NCBI GenBank assembly: GCA_007745835.1
Contig: CP036424.1
Span: 4,017,968-4,081,967 of the forward strand
Source of the DNA: Planctomycetes bacterium MalM25
Lineage (GTDB): Bacteria > Planctomycetota > Planctomycetia > Pirellulales > Lacipirellulaceae
Direction: 5' to 3'
DNA length: 64,000 nt
Part shown: positions 37,987-47,773 of the stretch, piece after piece
Position numbering within the stretch: position 1 is the stretch's first letter
Layout: each line of letters starts with the position of its first letter
Notes under the pieces: model-generated
What the model was told of the DNA's origin: nothing
What the model saw: only the letters and a program-made list of their open reading frames with translations
Database searches by the model: none
Made by a program: the position numbers and the translations under genes

Positions 37987-39585
37987 ATGCTTCGCTTGAG
38001 CGAGACCCCCCCCACCCGACCGACGAAACAGCCAGCCGGCGAAGCCGCGAACGGAACCGCCGACCGCCTCGCGGCGATCGACATCGGCTCCAACAGCGTG
38101 CGGATTGTTGTCGCCCGTGCGGTCGATGCGGGCTACCAAGTCCTCGACGAAGAACGCGAGAACACCCGACTCGCCACGTCGCTCGCCAAGACGGGCGAAC
38201 TCTCCCCCGAGGCGATCGAGGCGACCCTCGCCGCGCTGCGCAGCTTCGTCACGCTGGCCCGTGGCCACGGGGTCGCGACGATGCGTGCGATCGCCACCAG
38301 CGCGGTCCGCGACGCCGACAACGGCGAGGCGTTCTGCCAACGTGTCGAGGACGAAATCGGCCTGCGCGTCGAGGTGATCCCGCCGCAAGAGGAAGGACGG
38401 CTCTCGTTCCTCAGCGTCGCCCGCGCTTTCGACGTCACCGACAAGCCGATCGCGGTCGCCGACATCGGCGGCGGATCGACCGAGATCGTCCTGGCCGCCA
38501 ACGGCGTGATGGAGGAGGTCTACGCGACCCGGTTGGGGGCCGTGCGCGTCGCGGAGGCGTGCGGGCTCACCGGTCGATGCCCCGGCCACAAGCTAGAACG
38601 CGCCGCCAATCACATCGACTCCGAGCTGAAACGCCACGCCCGCAAGCCACCGCTCGCGCCCGCGATGGTGTACGGCGCCGGCGGGACGTTCACGGCGCTC
38701 GCCTCGATCCTGATGGCCAAGGAGGGCGCCGGCGAGACCACCGTCCGCGGCTACCGCGTCAACCGCGCCCAGGTGCGACACCTTGTGTCGGACCTCTCGC
38801 GGATGACCTACGACGAGCGCTGCAAGGTCCCCGGGCTCAACCCCCGGCGGGCGGACATCATCGTCGCCGGGCTGCTGGTCATCGAGCGTCTCCTCCGGCA
38901 TTTCTACACGAACGAGGTGCAGGTCCATACCGGCGGAGTGCGTGACGGGCTGCTGCTGACGATGGTCGAGGAGACCCACTCGGGCGGCCAACCGGTCAGC
39001 GCGGCCCAACGCCGCGAGGCGGTCGAGCGGTTCGCCGAGCGTTGCGACGCCGACCTCCCCCACGCCCGCCAGGTCGCTTGGATCGCGGGGCGGCTGCTCG
39101 AGGAGCTCAGCGAGCCGTTCGGGCTCCCCCTCGACGACAAGCCGTTGATCGAGGCCGCCGCGTTGCTGTCGAACGTCGGCTACCTGATCAACTTCGACGG
39201 GCACCACAAACACAGCTACCACCTGATCATCAACAGCTGCCTGCCCGGTTTCGAGCGGGACGAGCTGCGTGTGGTGGCGAACGTGGCCCGCTACCACCGC
39301 GGAGCGCGGCCCAAGCAGAAGCATAAGCCGTACGCCGCCCTGTCAGGCGAGGACCAGGAACGGGTTGCGAAGATGGCGGCCATCCTCCGCGTGGCCCTCG
39401 CACTGGACCGCACGCACCAGCAGCAGGTCAACGGCATCGACGTGAACGTGACCAAGCGTTCCATCGAGATCACGATCCGCACCACCGGCGACGCCGAGGT
39501 CGATTTGTGGGCCGCCCGAAGGAAGGTCGATCTCTTCGAGCGCGTCTTCGGCCGCCGCGTTTACTTCGAGGCGGTCGGCGAGTGA
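37987..39585 (+). CDS. Ppx/GppA phosphatase family protein
   Basis: 532 residues. The N-terminal two ASKHA subdomains carry the phosphate/nucleotide motifs AAIDIGSNSVRIVVA (about 28-42), AIATSAVRDADNG, and ADIGGGSTEIVLA (about 158-170), then YGAGGTFTALASIL. The C-terminal third is HD-like: SNVGYLINFDGHHKHSYHLIINS followed by VANVARYHRG and LRVALALDRTH. This arrangement is that of exopolyphosphatase/guanosine pentaphosphatase. It probably degrades polyphosphate or pppGpp in the cytosol; which of the two is not decided by sequence. The gene stands alone. Confidence 0.93.
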   Translation: MLRLSETPPTRPTKQPAGEAANGTADRLAAIDIGSNSVRIVVARAVDAGYQVLDEERENTRLATSLAKTGELSPEAIEATLAALRSFVTLARGHGVATMRAIATSAVRDADNGEAFCQRVEDEIGLRVEVIPPQEEGRLSFLSVARAFDVTDKPIAVADIGGGSTEIVLAANGVMEEVYATRLGAVRVAEACGLTGRCPGHKLERAANHIDSELKRHARKPPLAPAMVYGAGGTFTALASILMAKEGAGETTVRGYRVNRAQVRHLVSDLSRMTYDERCKVPGLNPRRADIIVAGLLVIERLLRHFYTNEVQVHTGGVRDGLLLTMVEETHSGGQPVSAAQRREAVERFAERCDADLPHARQVAWIAGRLLEELSEPFGLPLDDKPLIEAAALLSNVGYLINFDGHHKHSYHLIINSCLPGFERDELRVVANVARYHRGARPKQKHKPYAALSGEDQERVAKMAAILRVALALDRTHQQQVNGIDVNVTKRSIEITIRTTGDAEVDLWAARRKVDLFERVFGRRVYFEAVGE

Positions 39586-39592
39586 GGCGTGG

Positions 39593-40456
39593 TCAGTCTC
39601 GCATCGCCGCGGGCGCAATGGTGAAACGCCCCCGCGTGCGGACGTAGATCAGGCTCTCGGTGTCAGCGCCCGATGAAAGGTGGTTCGGCGTCTCCCCCGC
39701 CGAGGCGAAGTAGCTGCCCGGCTCGAGCGTCTGTGCGTCAGATGCGTCGGGCGTGTGGCGACGGACTTCGCCCTGAACGACGACCGCGCGAAGCACATCC
39801 CCCTCGCTCCGCAGCACGCCGCGAAACCCGGGCGGCAGCTTCACGAGCGCGCCACTCAGGCGCCCCGGCTTGGGTTCGCCCCAGAGGAACGAGACCTCGG
39901 CGCCACGCTCCCCTTCCGGGGACGCCCCGACCCGGGGCGTGTCCGCCGAACCGAGCCAGACCAAGTTGGTGGCGTCGAGATTAACGGGCCGCTCGCCGTT
40001 GTCGAACGCCTGATCGGTCGGGCGCACCAGGTAGGGGCCGTCCTGGATCTCCACGTAGGCGACACTCACGCCCCGCGCCGCGGTGATGTGCGCTTCACCG
40101 GCCGGCTGGGTCCAGTACGAACCGACGGGCATCCACATCGGCGCTGCGTCGGGGTCGTCGTTGTGCAGCAGGCCCCCGATGACGAGGCCGCGGTAGGAGA
40201 TATTGTGGATGTGCGGAGGAGAGGCGAAGCCATCGACGAACTTCACGAGGAACCCCGAAGGGCCCTCGGCGGTCTGATCGCCCCACAGCGTGCCGGCTTG
40301 CGGCCCTTTGTCACCGCGCGCCGGATTGAGCGGTTTCCAAGCGATGTCCCGCGTCAGGACGACCTGCTCCACCGAGGCGTTCGCCGGTTCGAGGGCAACC
40401 GCCGCGGTGACGACGCCGAGCAAGCTGGTAGCCAAGCCGAGAGAGTGAAGACGCAT
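39593..40456 (-). CDS. DUF4437 cupin-like exported protein
   Basis: 287 residues with signal peptide [21 protein letters not shown]. Two cupin-like barrels make the DUF4437 architecture: the first has [30 protein letters not shown] with His residues for a metal and [22 protein letters not shown]; the second has [32 protein letters not shown] and [17 protein letters not shown]. The function of the family is unknown. It converges on the Ppx/GppA gene with 7 bp between the stops. Confidence 0.88.
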   Translation of the reverse strand: MRLHSLGLATSLLGVVTAAVALEPANASVEQVVLTRDIAWKPLNPARGDKGPQAGTLWGDQTAEGPSGFLVKFVDGFASPPHIHNISYRGLVIGGLLHNDDPDAAPMWMPVGSYWTQPAGEAHITAARGVSVAYVEIQDGPYLVRPTDQAFDNGERPVNLDATNLVWLGSADTPRVGASPEGERGAEVSFLWGEPKPGRLSGALVKLPPGFRGVLRSEGDVLRAVVVQGEVRRHTPDASDAQTLEPGSYFASAGETPNHLSSGADTESLIYVRTRGRFTIAPAAMRD

Positions 40457-40580
40457 GGGACTCTGGCCGGTGTCAGGACGATCGAAACAAAGCGACTCAG
40501 GAAGAGCCGGCTCAACAAGTGTACTTCGCCGTCAGGTCGAGTTTGTCAGGCGTCACAGATCGGCTTCGCCCTTCGCGGGA

Positions 40581-41570
40581 TCAGCCGACCTCCACCACCA
40601 CCTTGCCCATCGCCTTGCCGCTCTCGAGCCGGGCGTGGGCCTGCCCCGCCTCGGCGAGCGTGTAGTGGTTCTCGTCGAGCACCGGCTTGAGCCCACCCGA
40701 TTCGACGATCTCGGCCACGCTCCGCAGGATGTCGGCGTGCTGCTCCCGATCGACGTTGTGCAGCATCGGGATCAGCATGAAGACCACGTGCAGCGACAGG
40801 CCCTTAAAATGAGCGAGGGTCAGGTCCAGTTCACACATCGCGACCGTCGTGGCGACCTGACCGTTGAGCGCGGCGGCCTCGAACGAGTTGGTCATGTTGG
40901 CGCCGCCGACCGAGTCGAACACGACGTCGAACCCGGCGCCCCCTGTGTGCTTCGCGACGTAGTCGGCGACCGTTTCGGTCTTGTAATTGATCGGCGTTGC
41001 GCCCAACCGTTCGATCAACGCGAGCTGCTTCTCGCCCCCGCCGGTCGAGTACACCTCGGAGCCGAAGTGCTTCGCGATCTGCAAGGCGACATGGCCGACC
41101 CCGCCGGACCCGCCGTGAACCAGGACCTTCTGCCCCGACTCAGCGCCCGCCCGCACCAGCCCCTCGTACGCCGTGATCGCCACGAGCGGCAACGCGGCGG
41201 CCTCGCGCATGGAGAGGTTCTTCGGCTTCGGGGCGATCAGCTTGCTGTCGGCGGTCATGTACTCGGCCAACGCACCGGGCAGATCGGCGAGGCCGCCGGC
41301 GCAGCCGTAGACCTCGTCGCCAACCGCGTACCCCTCGACCCCCTCGCCCACGGCCTCGACCGTGCCCGCGAAGTCCATCCCCAAGATGGCGGGCGTTTCG
41401 GGCGAGAGGGGCAGCTCCGCGCCCATCCTGCGGATCATCGTGTCGACCGTGTTGACGCTCGACGCCGCGATCTTCACCAGGACCTCCCCGGCTTTCGGCG
41501 TGGGCTTCTCGATCTCCCCCGCCTCGAAGACCGAATCCTCTCCGTAGGCGTTCACGAACATCGCTTGCAT
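40581..41570 (-). CDS. Zinc-independent quinone oxidoreductase-like MDR protein
   Basis: 329 residues of the medium-chain dehydrogenase/reductase superfamily. The GroES-like N-terminal domain contains [24 protein letters not shown] and [28 protein letters not shown]. The Rossmann domain has [25 protein letters not shown], a GxGGVG NAD(P)H loop. Structural zinc cysteines are missing, as in quinone oxidoreductase-type members. It lies 41 bp after the enoyl-CoA hydratase gene on the same strand, and an HxlR regulator reads divergently. That arrangement suggests inducible detoxification of electrophiles or quinones, or use of an enoyl compound. Confidence 0.93.
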   Translation of the reverse strand: MQAMFVNAYGEDSVFEAGEIEKPTPKAGEVLVKIAASSVNTVDTMIRRMGAELPLSPETPAILGMDFAGTVEAVGEGVEGYAVGDEVYGCAGGLADLPGALAEYMTADSKLIAPKPKNLSMREAAALPLVAITAYEGLVRAGAESGQKVLVHGGSGGVGHVALQIAKHFGSEVYSTGGGEKQLALIERLGATPINYKTETVADYVAKHTGGAGFDVVFDSVGGANMTNSFEAAALNGQVATTVAMCELDLTLAHFKGLSLHVVFMLIPMLHNVDREQHADILRSVAEIVESGGLKPVLDENHYTLAEAGQAHARLESGKAMGKVVVEVG

Positions 41571-41611
41571 ATCGACTCCTCTCTGGTTCTTGGGTTTTGT
41601 CTTCTCGATCG

Positions 41612-42457
41612 CTAATTGATGTCCTGCACCTGCATCACCAGGTCGTTCCAGTTGCGCTGGTTCTCAAGGTCGTGCTCCATCCCCTTCTCGTCAGCGACCG
41701 CAAAGCGTTTGACGGCCGGCGTCTTGCTGGTCGCTTGATAGAGCCAGTAGGCCTCCGCCTTGAGGGCCTCCTCGATCGGCTTGTCGATGGACTCGTAGAC
41801 CGCCTGCTTGCAGGCGTTGATCGACTCGGCGGGGAACTTGGCGATCCGCTGCGCGAGCGCGTCGACGTAGGGGCCGATCTCGTCCGGGTCGAGCGCCTTG
41901 TTGATCGTGCCGTACGCTTCGGCCTCGTCGGCGGTGAAGTCGCGGGCGCTGAGGATGATCTCCAGCGCACGCCCCAAGCCGACCTGCCGCGCCATCCGCG
42001 AAGCGCCGCCGCCGCACGGCAGGATGCCCATACCGACTTCCATCTGCATGAACTTGAACTTGCCGCGCGCCGCGAAGCGCATGTCGCACGCCAGCGCGAA
42101 CTCGTGACCGCCGCCCCGCGCGAAGCCCTCGAGCTTGGCGATGGTCGCTTGCGGCAACTTGCTAATGCGTTCGAGCACCGATTGCAGATCGAGCAGCTTC
42201 GCTTCGTCGCGAGACACGGCCTCGGTCGACATCTCCTTCAAGAGGTTGGTGTCGTAGTGGCAGACCCAGATCTCCGGGTGAGCCGATTGAAAGACCACAA
42301 CTTTGACTTCGCGGTCCCGCTCGAGCCGCAACGCCAGGCCGTTCAGGTCGGCCAGCATCTCCTGCCCCTGGACGTTGACCGGCGGGAAATCGAACGTGAC
42401 GGTCAGTACCGCGTCACGCGTCTCGGCCTTGAAGGTCGCGTAGTTCTCGTAGCTCAT
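41612..42457 (-). CDS. Enoyl-CoA hydratase/isomerase family protein
   Basis: 281 residues of the crotonase fold. Seen: [22 protein letters not shown] near the start, the oxyanion-hole region [80 protein letters not shown]. The family hydrates or isomerises enoyl-CoA thioesters. The usual first-helix motif ANAL is replaced around [11 protein letters not shown], so the substrate may be atypical. It shares a promoter region with the divergent HxlR regulator and lies just upstream of the quinone oxidoreductase-like gene. Confidence 0.92.
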   Translation of the reverse strand: MSYENYATFKAETRDAVLTVTFDFPPVNVQGQEMLADLNGLALRLERDREVKVVVFQSAHPEIWVCHYDTNLLKEMSTEAVSRDEAKLLDLQSVLERISKLPQATIAKLEGFARGGGHEFALACDMRFAARGKFKFMQMEVGMGILPCGGGASRMARQVGLGRALEIILSARDFTADEAEAYGTINKALDPDEIGPYVDALAQRIAKFPAESINACKQAVYESIDKPIEEALKAEAYWLYQATSKTPAVKRFAVADEKGMEHDLENQRNWNDLVMQVQDIN

Positions 42458-42532
42458 CGGGCTCTCCTAAGGGTTGGTCCGAACTTTCCTGACAGAACCG
42501 TTTGTCCGCCCCCACGACACCCCCCATACTAC

Positions 42533-42559
42533 GCGTACCCTCACAAAGCACGAGTACGC
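42533..42559. promoter_or_regulatory. Candidate HxlR operator
   Basis: Inverted repeat GCGTAC-N15-GTACGC in the 126-bp gap between the divergent HxlR gene and the enoyl-CoA hydratase gene. HxlR/YodB-type regulators usually bind dyads containing GTAC or TAC/GTA halves next to their own genes. Position 25 bp upstream of the regulator start fits autoregulation. Confidence 0.45.
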
Positions 42560-42583
42560 ACATTTTGGACAGGTACCCACCAA

Positions 42584-42964
42584 ATGGAAACCAAGGCCAA
42601 GAGCCGGCACACGGTCTACAACCGCCCCGCCTGCCCCGTGGAGGCGACGCTCGAACTGATCGGCGGCAAGTGGAAGGGGATCATCCTGTACTACCTGCTC
42701 GAAGGCCGACTCCGGTTCAGTGAGCTGGAACGCAAGATCGGATGCGTCACGCAGCGGATGCTCACGAAACAGCTCCGCGAGCTTGAGGCGAATCAACTGG
42801 TCAATCGCATCGTTTACGCCGAGGTTCCGCCACGCGTCGAGTACGAGCTGACCGAGATCGGCGAATCGCTCAAACCGGTCCTGGGCGTGCTCAAGGAGTG
42901 GGGAGAGGCCCATGCGTTGCAACTGCTCGAAGAGCCCGCCGGCGAAGAGGGCGTAAGCCCGTAG
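42584..42964 (+). CDS. HxlR family transcriptional regulator
   Basis: 126 residues from the ATG at 42584. A single winged-helix domain of the HxlR type: [88 protein letters not shown]. The Cys in RPACPVE corresponds to the redox- or electrophile-sensing Cys of members such as YodB and HypR. It reads divergently from the hydratase/oxidoreductase pair, which it probably represses until an electrophile or thiol-reactive signal appears. Confidence 0.93.
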   Translation: METKAKSRHTVYNRPACPVEATLELIGGKWKGIILYYLLEGRLRFSELERKIGCVTQRMLTKQLRELEANQLVNRIVYAEVPPRVEYELTEIGESLKPVLGVLKEWGEAHALQLLEEPAGEEGVSP

Positions 42965-43101
42965 GCATCCGGCACGCGCGCGATCGCCGGAGGTCGAAAA
43001 AGGCTCAGAAACGGTCCGCCGGGATGTCGGGCCGGAACGCCCTCCGCTGATTGGCCGTGCTGTAAGCCATCTAGCCCGAGCACGGATCGAGGAAGCGGAC
43101 C

Positions 43102-44580
43102 ATGCCCACCCGGCCGCACATCATCGGCAGCGTTTTGTTGACTCTCCAGGTCCTGGTAGCCCCCCCCTCACTCGCAGAGGAGACCCGGCTCTTCGATGGC
43201 AAGTCGCTCGGCGGCTGGTCCTTCCACCAGCAAGGGGATAAGCCAACCAAGGCTCCGGCGCCCTGGTTCGTCCAGCGCGGCATGCTGATATCCAGCGGCA
43301 CGGCGAGCGGTTACCTCATCCACAAGACCGAGTTGGAAGACTACGTGCTGACGTTTCAGCTGCGCACCATGACCACCCAAGAGGGCAACGGCATGGCGAT
43401 CGGCAGCCTCGGCAGCGTCTACCTCAACGCCGTGCCTGTGGAAGGGGCGTTCAATGCTCCGAAATCGATCGAGGTCTCGCTCCGCCAGCCGGGCGATGTC
43501 TTCTTTCGCGATCTCGATGAGCAATCCCGGCGCAACGGCAAGACCTGGGCCTTCCGTGCCCCGCGCGGCTCGGAAGACGCACAACATGAGATGGGCGAGT
43601 GGAACCGCGTGAAGCTGATCAGCCACGGCAAGCGATTGACCGTGGTCCTGAACGACCGGATCGTGAACCAGGTCGATCCCATCAATCGAACACGCGGCGC
43701 GGTCGCGATCCGGTCCGATCGCGGATTCGCCATCGCGCCGACGTTCTATCGTGACTTCCTCGTGCGGCCGGTCACCGAGGCCGACCGCGCTCTAGAACGG
43801 ACAGCCGCCGCCCAACTCACGGGCGTCAAGCGGGCCCTCGCCGAGAAGGCCGCCGCTGAGAAGGCCGAACGCGAAGCCGCGGAGCGGCTGCGAGCGGAGA
43901 CCCAGAACCGGCTCGCCAAGGTTTGGTCCGATACGCCCGTGGCGCAAGAGGTCGACTTCAAGGCGGACGTGACCGCGCTGCCTTACCCCGCAGAGCTGCG
44001 CGAGATCGAGTTCGACGCCACGTTCGATTCGATCGAGTTCGAGAGCCCCCTCTCGCTGTCGACGCTCTCCGAGTTCTACCGGACCGAGATGGCGCGGCGG
44101 GGCTGGCGGGTGGTCGAGACCGACATCGAGGAGGACGAGGTCACCGTCGTTTACCGCTACGGGAAGGCGGAGGTCGAACTCAACTTAGACGAATCGTCCG
44201 ACGGCGTGGACGTGAGCCTCGACTGCGAGAAGCTCTCATTCGACCGAGCCGACGACCCGGCAGCGCTCGTTAAGATCGGCGTGCCACAACCCCAAGCGTA
44301 CCTCTTCTTGCAACACGAGCTGCAAGCCCCGCAGGGCTATCGGGGCGAGGAGTACGAGGACGGCGAGAGCCGATCGTTCAAATCGACGCTGCCGCTGCCC
44401 GAGCTCTACGAGTTCCTCACCAAGCAGCTCCGCCAGAAAGGCTACCGCGAGACACGACGCCCGATCGTCACGAAGAAGCGCCGCTACTCGGAGTTCGTGA
44501 AGGGGGGACGTGAGATCAGCGTGAACGCGTTCAAGCACAAGATCGGCTCACGCGTCGAGATCACGCTCGAAGAGGATTGA
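43102..44580 (+). CDS. DUF1080 protein with coiled coil and paired C-terminal modules
   Basis: 492-residue exported protein with signal peptide ending SLAEE (about residue 27). Residues about 28-225 are DUF1080-like: TRLFDGKSLGGWSFHQ, FVQRGMLISSGTASGYLIHK, GEWNRVKLISHGKRLTVVLNDRIVNQV and RTRGAVAIRSDRGFAIAPTFYRDFLV. Residues about 230-275 are a charged helix rich in Ala, Glu, Lys and Arg (AEKAAAEKAEREAAERLRAE), likely a coiled coil. The last 210 residues hold two similar modules: ESPLSLSTLSEFYRTEMARRGWRVVET... and STLPLPELYEFLTKQLRQKGYRETR..., each a helix followed by beta strands. I do not recognise those modules. It may bind an oxidised sugar polymer. Confidence 0.85.
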   Translation: MPTRPHIIGSVLLTLQVLVAPPSLAEETRLFDGKSLGGWSFHQQGDKPTKAPAPWFVQRGMLISSGTASGYLIHKTELEDYVLTFQLRTMTTQEGNGMAIGSLGSVYLNAVPVEGAFNAPKSIEVSLRQPGDVFFRDLDEQSRRNGKTWAFRAPRGSEDAQHEMGEWNRVKLISHGKRLTVVLNDRIVNQVDPINRTRGAVAIRSDRGFAIAPTFYRDFLVRPVTEADRALERTAAAQLTGVKRALAEKAAAEKAEREAAERLRAETQNRLAKVWSDTPVAQEVDFKADVTALPYPAELREIEFDATFDSIEFESPLSLSTLSEFYRTEMARRGWRVVETDIEEDEVTVVYRYGKAEVELNLDESSDGVDVSLDCEKLSFDRADDPAALVKIGVPQPQAYLFLQHELQAPQGYRGEEYEDGESRSFKSTLPLPELYEFLTKQLRQKGYRETRRPIVTKKRRYSEFVKGGREISVNAFKHKIGSRVEITLEED

Positions 44581-44601
44581 CCGGGCGCCGCTAAGAACCG
44601 T

Positions 44602-46323
44602 CTAGCGAGACGCCGAGTCGGTCACCGCGGGCTTTGGCGTCCCTTCGGCGATCGGCTCGGTGGGGGTGACGCCCTGGATCGGTTCGATCGGGATGCCCTC
44701 GAGGCTCGGCGCGTCCGGCGCGCGGAGGCGGAGCGCCTTCGCCTCGGCTTGGCGGCTGTAGTCGATCGACTCGCCGAGGATGCGGGCCGCCTCCTGCGAG
44801 GCGTGGAAGCCGCGCGAGTTCTCGCTGCTGATGTAGTCGAGCCGCCACATCGCCTTGCGTTGCAGCCGATAGACCTCCGCCAGGTCCTCCTCCGCCAGCC
44901 CGGAGGCCTTCGCCTCCATGACGGCGTCGAGCATGTCGGTCATCGCGGCGCCGGCGCGCTCGAGCAGCGCGAGGTTGTTCGACTGGATCGTCTCCACGCG
45001 GTCGCGGAGCTGCTGCTCGTCGTGCTTGTGGCAGTTCTGGCACGCGGCGTTCAGGTTCTCCAGCGGCGAGCGGACGTGGTGGTTCGACAGCTTCGCCGCG
45101 CCGACGCGTTCGTACGGCATGTGGCAGTCGGAGCAGCTCACCCCGCTGCGGGCGTGGACGCCCTGGCTCCAGAGCTCGAACTCGGGGTGCTGCGCTTTGT
45201 AGATCAGTGCGCCGGTCTCGCCGTGCTTGTAGTCGTGGAACGGCTCCTCGTCGTCGGTCCCCTCGGCGAAGATGGTCTCCTCCCAGGTCTTCTCGAGGTC
45301 CTCCATCTTGAGGCCGTTCTTCCACGGGAAGGTGAGAGTCATTTTGTTCGCGCAGTAGTACTCGACGTGGCACTGCCCGCACACGAACGAGCGCATCTCC
45401 TGCCGCGTCGCGTGGACGTTCGGGTCGTACTTCCCTTGGCGGCCAGCGCGGCGCCACTTCGCAATGCTCGGCAGGTGCGGTGCGGGGGCGTCGCCCGCGG
45501 CGAGGTCCGAGATGCCCTGCACGAAGCCGGGGCGGGTGACACGCAGCGCCATCGTCTCCGGGTCGTGGCAGTCGATGCAGGTCACCGGGTGCGCCTTGCC
45601 TCCCGTCGGGTGGTCCTCGGGGACCGGCTTGCCGGCGAACTCGCCCGTGAAGCCCCCTTCGGGCGGCGTCGGGAAGACGGTCTCGCTGTCGTCCGGCGTG
45701 CCGTCGGGCGTCTGCTTCAGCATCGCGAGGACCTCGCTGTACGGCTTGGTGCTCAGCTCCTCGAAACCGCGCTGCACGGCGGGCATGTTGAAGTGGGCGG
45801 CGAGCACCTCGTCGGTCGCCTCCTCCCCCATCGCTTCGAGTCCGACCTTCCGGTAGAGCACGTTCATCGAGCCGTGACAGTGCAAGCACGCGCCCGCTTG
45901 GGGCTTCTTGGTGACCCGTTCGGTGACCCCCTGGTCGTAAAGCATGTAGGCGTGGCCGCGGGCCTCGCGGTAGTCGATGCTGAACGCGTAGCCCGCGTAC
46001 AGCCGCTTGAGCCAGGGCTGCTTGTCGAGCTTGGACTGCGGCATGGCGGACGAGCCGCCGTAGAACTTGTCCCCCGCGGTCGACTTCCAGCCGTCGTAAT
46101 GGTGCGGCCAGTTGAGCCCCCACGGCTGTGGATCGACCGACACCTCGTTGAGTTCCGCCACGCGGACGAACGGCTGGCGGGCCTCCTGCTTGTGCCCGTA
46201 GATCGAGATCAGGAGCCAAGCGACTAGCGCCGTCGCGATCGCCGCCGCGATGAACGCGGCGAGCAGCACGGTCGCCAGAGAGCCGCGGCGAGAGACGTTA
46301 GGGCGCGTGGATCGATTCGTCAT
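44602..46323 (-). CDS. nrfA: Cytochrome c nitrite reductase catalytic subunit NrfA
   Basis: 573 residues. Reduces nitrite to ammonium with six electrons at the outer face of the cytoplasmic membrane. A single N-terminal helix (ATVLLAAFIAAAIATALVAWLLISIYG, about 17-43) anchors or exports it. Five c-heme sites are seen: CLHCH, CIDCH, CGQCH, CSDCH and CQNCH. The first, active-site heme is CxxCH instead of CxxCK of E. coli, a variant known in some NrfA enzymes. The calcium/active-site region TGALIYKAQHPEFELWSQGVHARSGVSC with conserved Lys-Gln-His is intact. The start codon overlaps the stop of nrfH by one base (TGATG), showing coupled translation. Confidence 0.95.
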   Translation of the reverse strand: MTNRSTRPNVSRRGSLATVLLAAFIAAAIATALVAWLLISIYGHKQEARQPFVRVAELNEVSVDPQPWGLNWPHHYDGWKSTAGDKFYGGSSAMPQSKLDKQPWLKRLYAGYAFSIDYREARGHAYMLYDQGVTERVTKKPQAGACLHCHGSMNVLYRKVGLEAMGEEATDEVLAAHFNMPAVQRGFEELSTKPYSEVLAMLKQTPDGTPDDSETVFPTPPEGGFTGEFAGKPVPEDHPTGGKAHPVTCIDCHDPETMALRVTRPGFVQGISDLAAGDAPAPHLPSIAKWRRAGRQGKYDPNVHATRQEMRSFVCGQCHVEYYCANKMTLTFPWKNGLKMEDLEKTWEETIFAEGTDDEEPFHDYKHGETGALIYKAQHPEFELWSQGVHARSGVSCSDCHMPYERVGAAKLSNHHVRSPLENLNAACQNCHKHDEQQLRDRVETIQSNNLALLERAGAAMTDMLDAVMEAKASGLAEEDLAEVYRLQRKAMWRLDYISSENSRGFHASQEAARILGESIDYSRQAEAKALRLRAPDAPSLEGIPIEPIQGVTPTEPIAEGTPKPAVTDSASR

Positions 46324-46847
46324 CAGGGGTACTCGCTATGGGGGGCGACGCGTCGCGGCGCGACGGTTTGAGCGTGGCCGACGCTCATGTGGCAATGGAC
46401 ACAGGCCAGCATGTCGCCCCCCGGCTCGGCGGGGAGCATGTGGTTGACCAAGTCCTTGTGGCAGTACAGGCACGCGTCCTGCGTGACGCGGCTGTTGCGC
46501 GGCTTGATCTGGATCGGGTCCTTGTAATCGCCGGTCGTGAACGCCAGCGAATGGAAGAACCCGTTGTCCGCCTTGTTGACCCACTTCATGATCGGGTCGT
46601 GTGAGAGGTGGCAGTCGTTGCAGGTCGCGACCGCGTGGTGGGAACTCTTCACCCAGCTGTCGTACGAATCCTGCATCACGTGGCAGTTGGCGCACGACTG
46701 CGGGTTGTTGCCCAGGTAAGCGTGCCCGCCGCCGTAGCCGAAGGTAAACACGCCCAATCCGCCCAACACGCCCAGCATCACGGCGACCGCGACGGCGAGC
46801 GCCTTGGTGCGATCGGGTGTGGTCGGCGATGGGTCTGAATCGGTCAC
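46323..46847 (-). CDS. nrfH: Cytochrome c nitrite reductase small subunit NrfH
   Basis: 174 residues. Membrane tetraheme quinol dehydrogenase that passes electrons from menaquinol to NrfA. N-terminal transmembrane helix TKALAVAVAVMLGVLGGLGVFTFGYGG, then four c-heme sites CANCH, CNDCH, CLYCH and CVHCH. The NrfH-type CANCHVMQDSYDSWVKSSHH and CNDCHLSHDPIMKWVNKADNGF segments are clear. It forms a two-gene operon with nrfA. The 111-bp upstream gap to hisF has no obvious regulatory dyad that I could identify. Confidence 0.95.
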   Translation of the reverse strand: MTDSDPSPTTPDRTKALAVAVAVMLGVLGGLGVFTFGYGGGHAYLGNNPQSCANCHVMQDSYDSWVKSSHHAVATCNDCHLSHDPIMKWVNKADNGFFHSLAFTTGDYKDPIQIKPRNSRVTQDACLYCHKDLVNHMLPAEPGGDMLACVHCHMSVGHAQTVAPRRVAPHSEYP

Positions 46848-46958
46848 GCAGCGTGACTCAGGGCGGCGAGGAAAAGGTTCCGCGAAGCCTACCCCTCGTC
46901 GAAACGCCGTGTCAAATCGGCGCTAACCCAGACCTTGATGTCTCTCACACCCGATCGT

Positions 46959-47750
46959 TTAGACGAGCTGTCGCACCGGCACGCCGCGGTCGGCCATCAG
47001 CTGCTTGGTCTCGGCGATCGAGTACTCGCCGAAATGGAAGATGCTCGCCGCGAGGGCGGCCGACGCCTTGCCTTCGAGGATCGCGTCGGCCAGGTGCTCC
47101 GGCTTGCCGGCCCCACCCGAGGCGACCACCGGGATGCTCACCGCCTCGGCGACGGCGCGGGTGATCTCCAGGTCGTAACCGTCCTTGGTGCCGTCGGCGT
47201 CCATACAAGTAAGGACGATCTCGCCCGCGCCGAGCCGCTCGACCTCCTGCGCCCAGGGGACCGCGTCGAGGCCCGTCGGCGTGCGGCCGCCGGAGATGAA
47301 GACCTCCCACTTCTCGCGTTTCTCGCCATCGGGGCCGTCCTCTTGCTGGATCCGCTTCGGGTCGATGTTCACGACCGTGGCGCACGAGCCGAACGTCCGC
47401 GAGACTTCGGTGATCACCTCCGGCGTGCGGACGGCGGCCGAGTTGATGCTCACCTTCTCGGCGCCCGCCTGGATCAGGAACCGGGCGTCGTCGAGCGTGC
47501 GGATGCCGCCGCCGACGGTGAACGGCATGAAGCACTCCTCGGCGACCCGGCGGACCATGTCGGCCGTGATGTCGCGCGACTCGTGGCTGGCGGTGATGTC
47601 GAGGAAGACCAGTTCGTCGGCGCCTTCGGCCTCGTACCGCTTGGCGACGTCGACCGGATCGCCCGCGTCGCGGAGATTGACGAAGTTCGTCCCTTTAACG
47701 ACACGGCCCCGATCGACATCGAGGCAAGGGATCACACGGGCGGCGAGCAT
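46959..47750 (-). CDS. hisF: Imidazole glycerol phosphate synthase cyclase subunit HisF
   Basis: 263 residues from the ATG at 47750. Cyclase of histidine biosynthesis: uses ammonia from HisH to convert PRFAR to IGP and AICAR. TIM barrel with [23 protein letters not shown] (catalytic Asp11), [42 protein letters not shown] (catalytic Asp at about 130-135) and [18 protein letters not shown]. Length is normal with a small insert [15 protein letters not shown]. It starts 23 bp after the stop of the DinG-like helicase gene on the same strand and may be read from that promoter. No other his genes are near. Confidence 0.96.
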   Translation of the reverse strand: MLAARVIPCLDVDRGRVVKGTNFVNLRDAGDPVDVAKRYEAEGADELVFLDITASHESRDITADMVRRVAEECFMPFTVGGGIRTLDDARFLIQAGAEKVSINSAAVRTPEVITEVSRTFGSCATVVNIDPKRIQQEDGPDGEKREKWEVFISGGRTPTGLDAVPWAQEVERLGAGEIVLTCMDADGTKDGYDLEITRAVAEAVSIPVVASGGAGKPEHLADAILEGKASAALAASIFHFGEYSIAETKQLMADRGVPVRQLV

Positions 47751-47773
47751 GGGCGGAGCGAAGTTGATTGAGA

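Noticed and set aside
46848-46958. FNR/NarL-type site before nrfH
   Set aside because: A single TTGAT half-site is present, without a matching ATCAA half at the right spacing.
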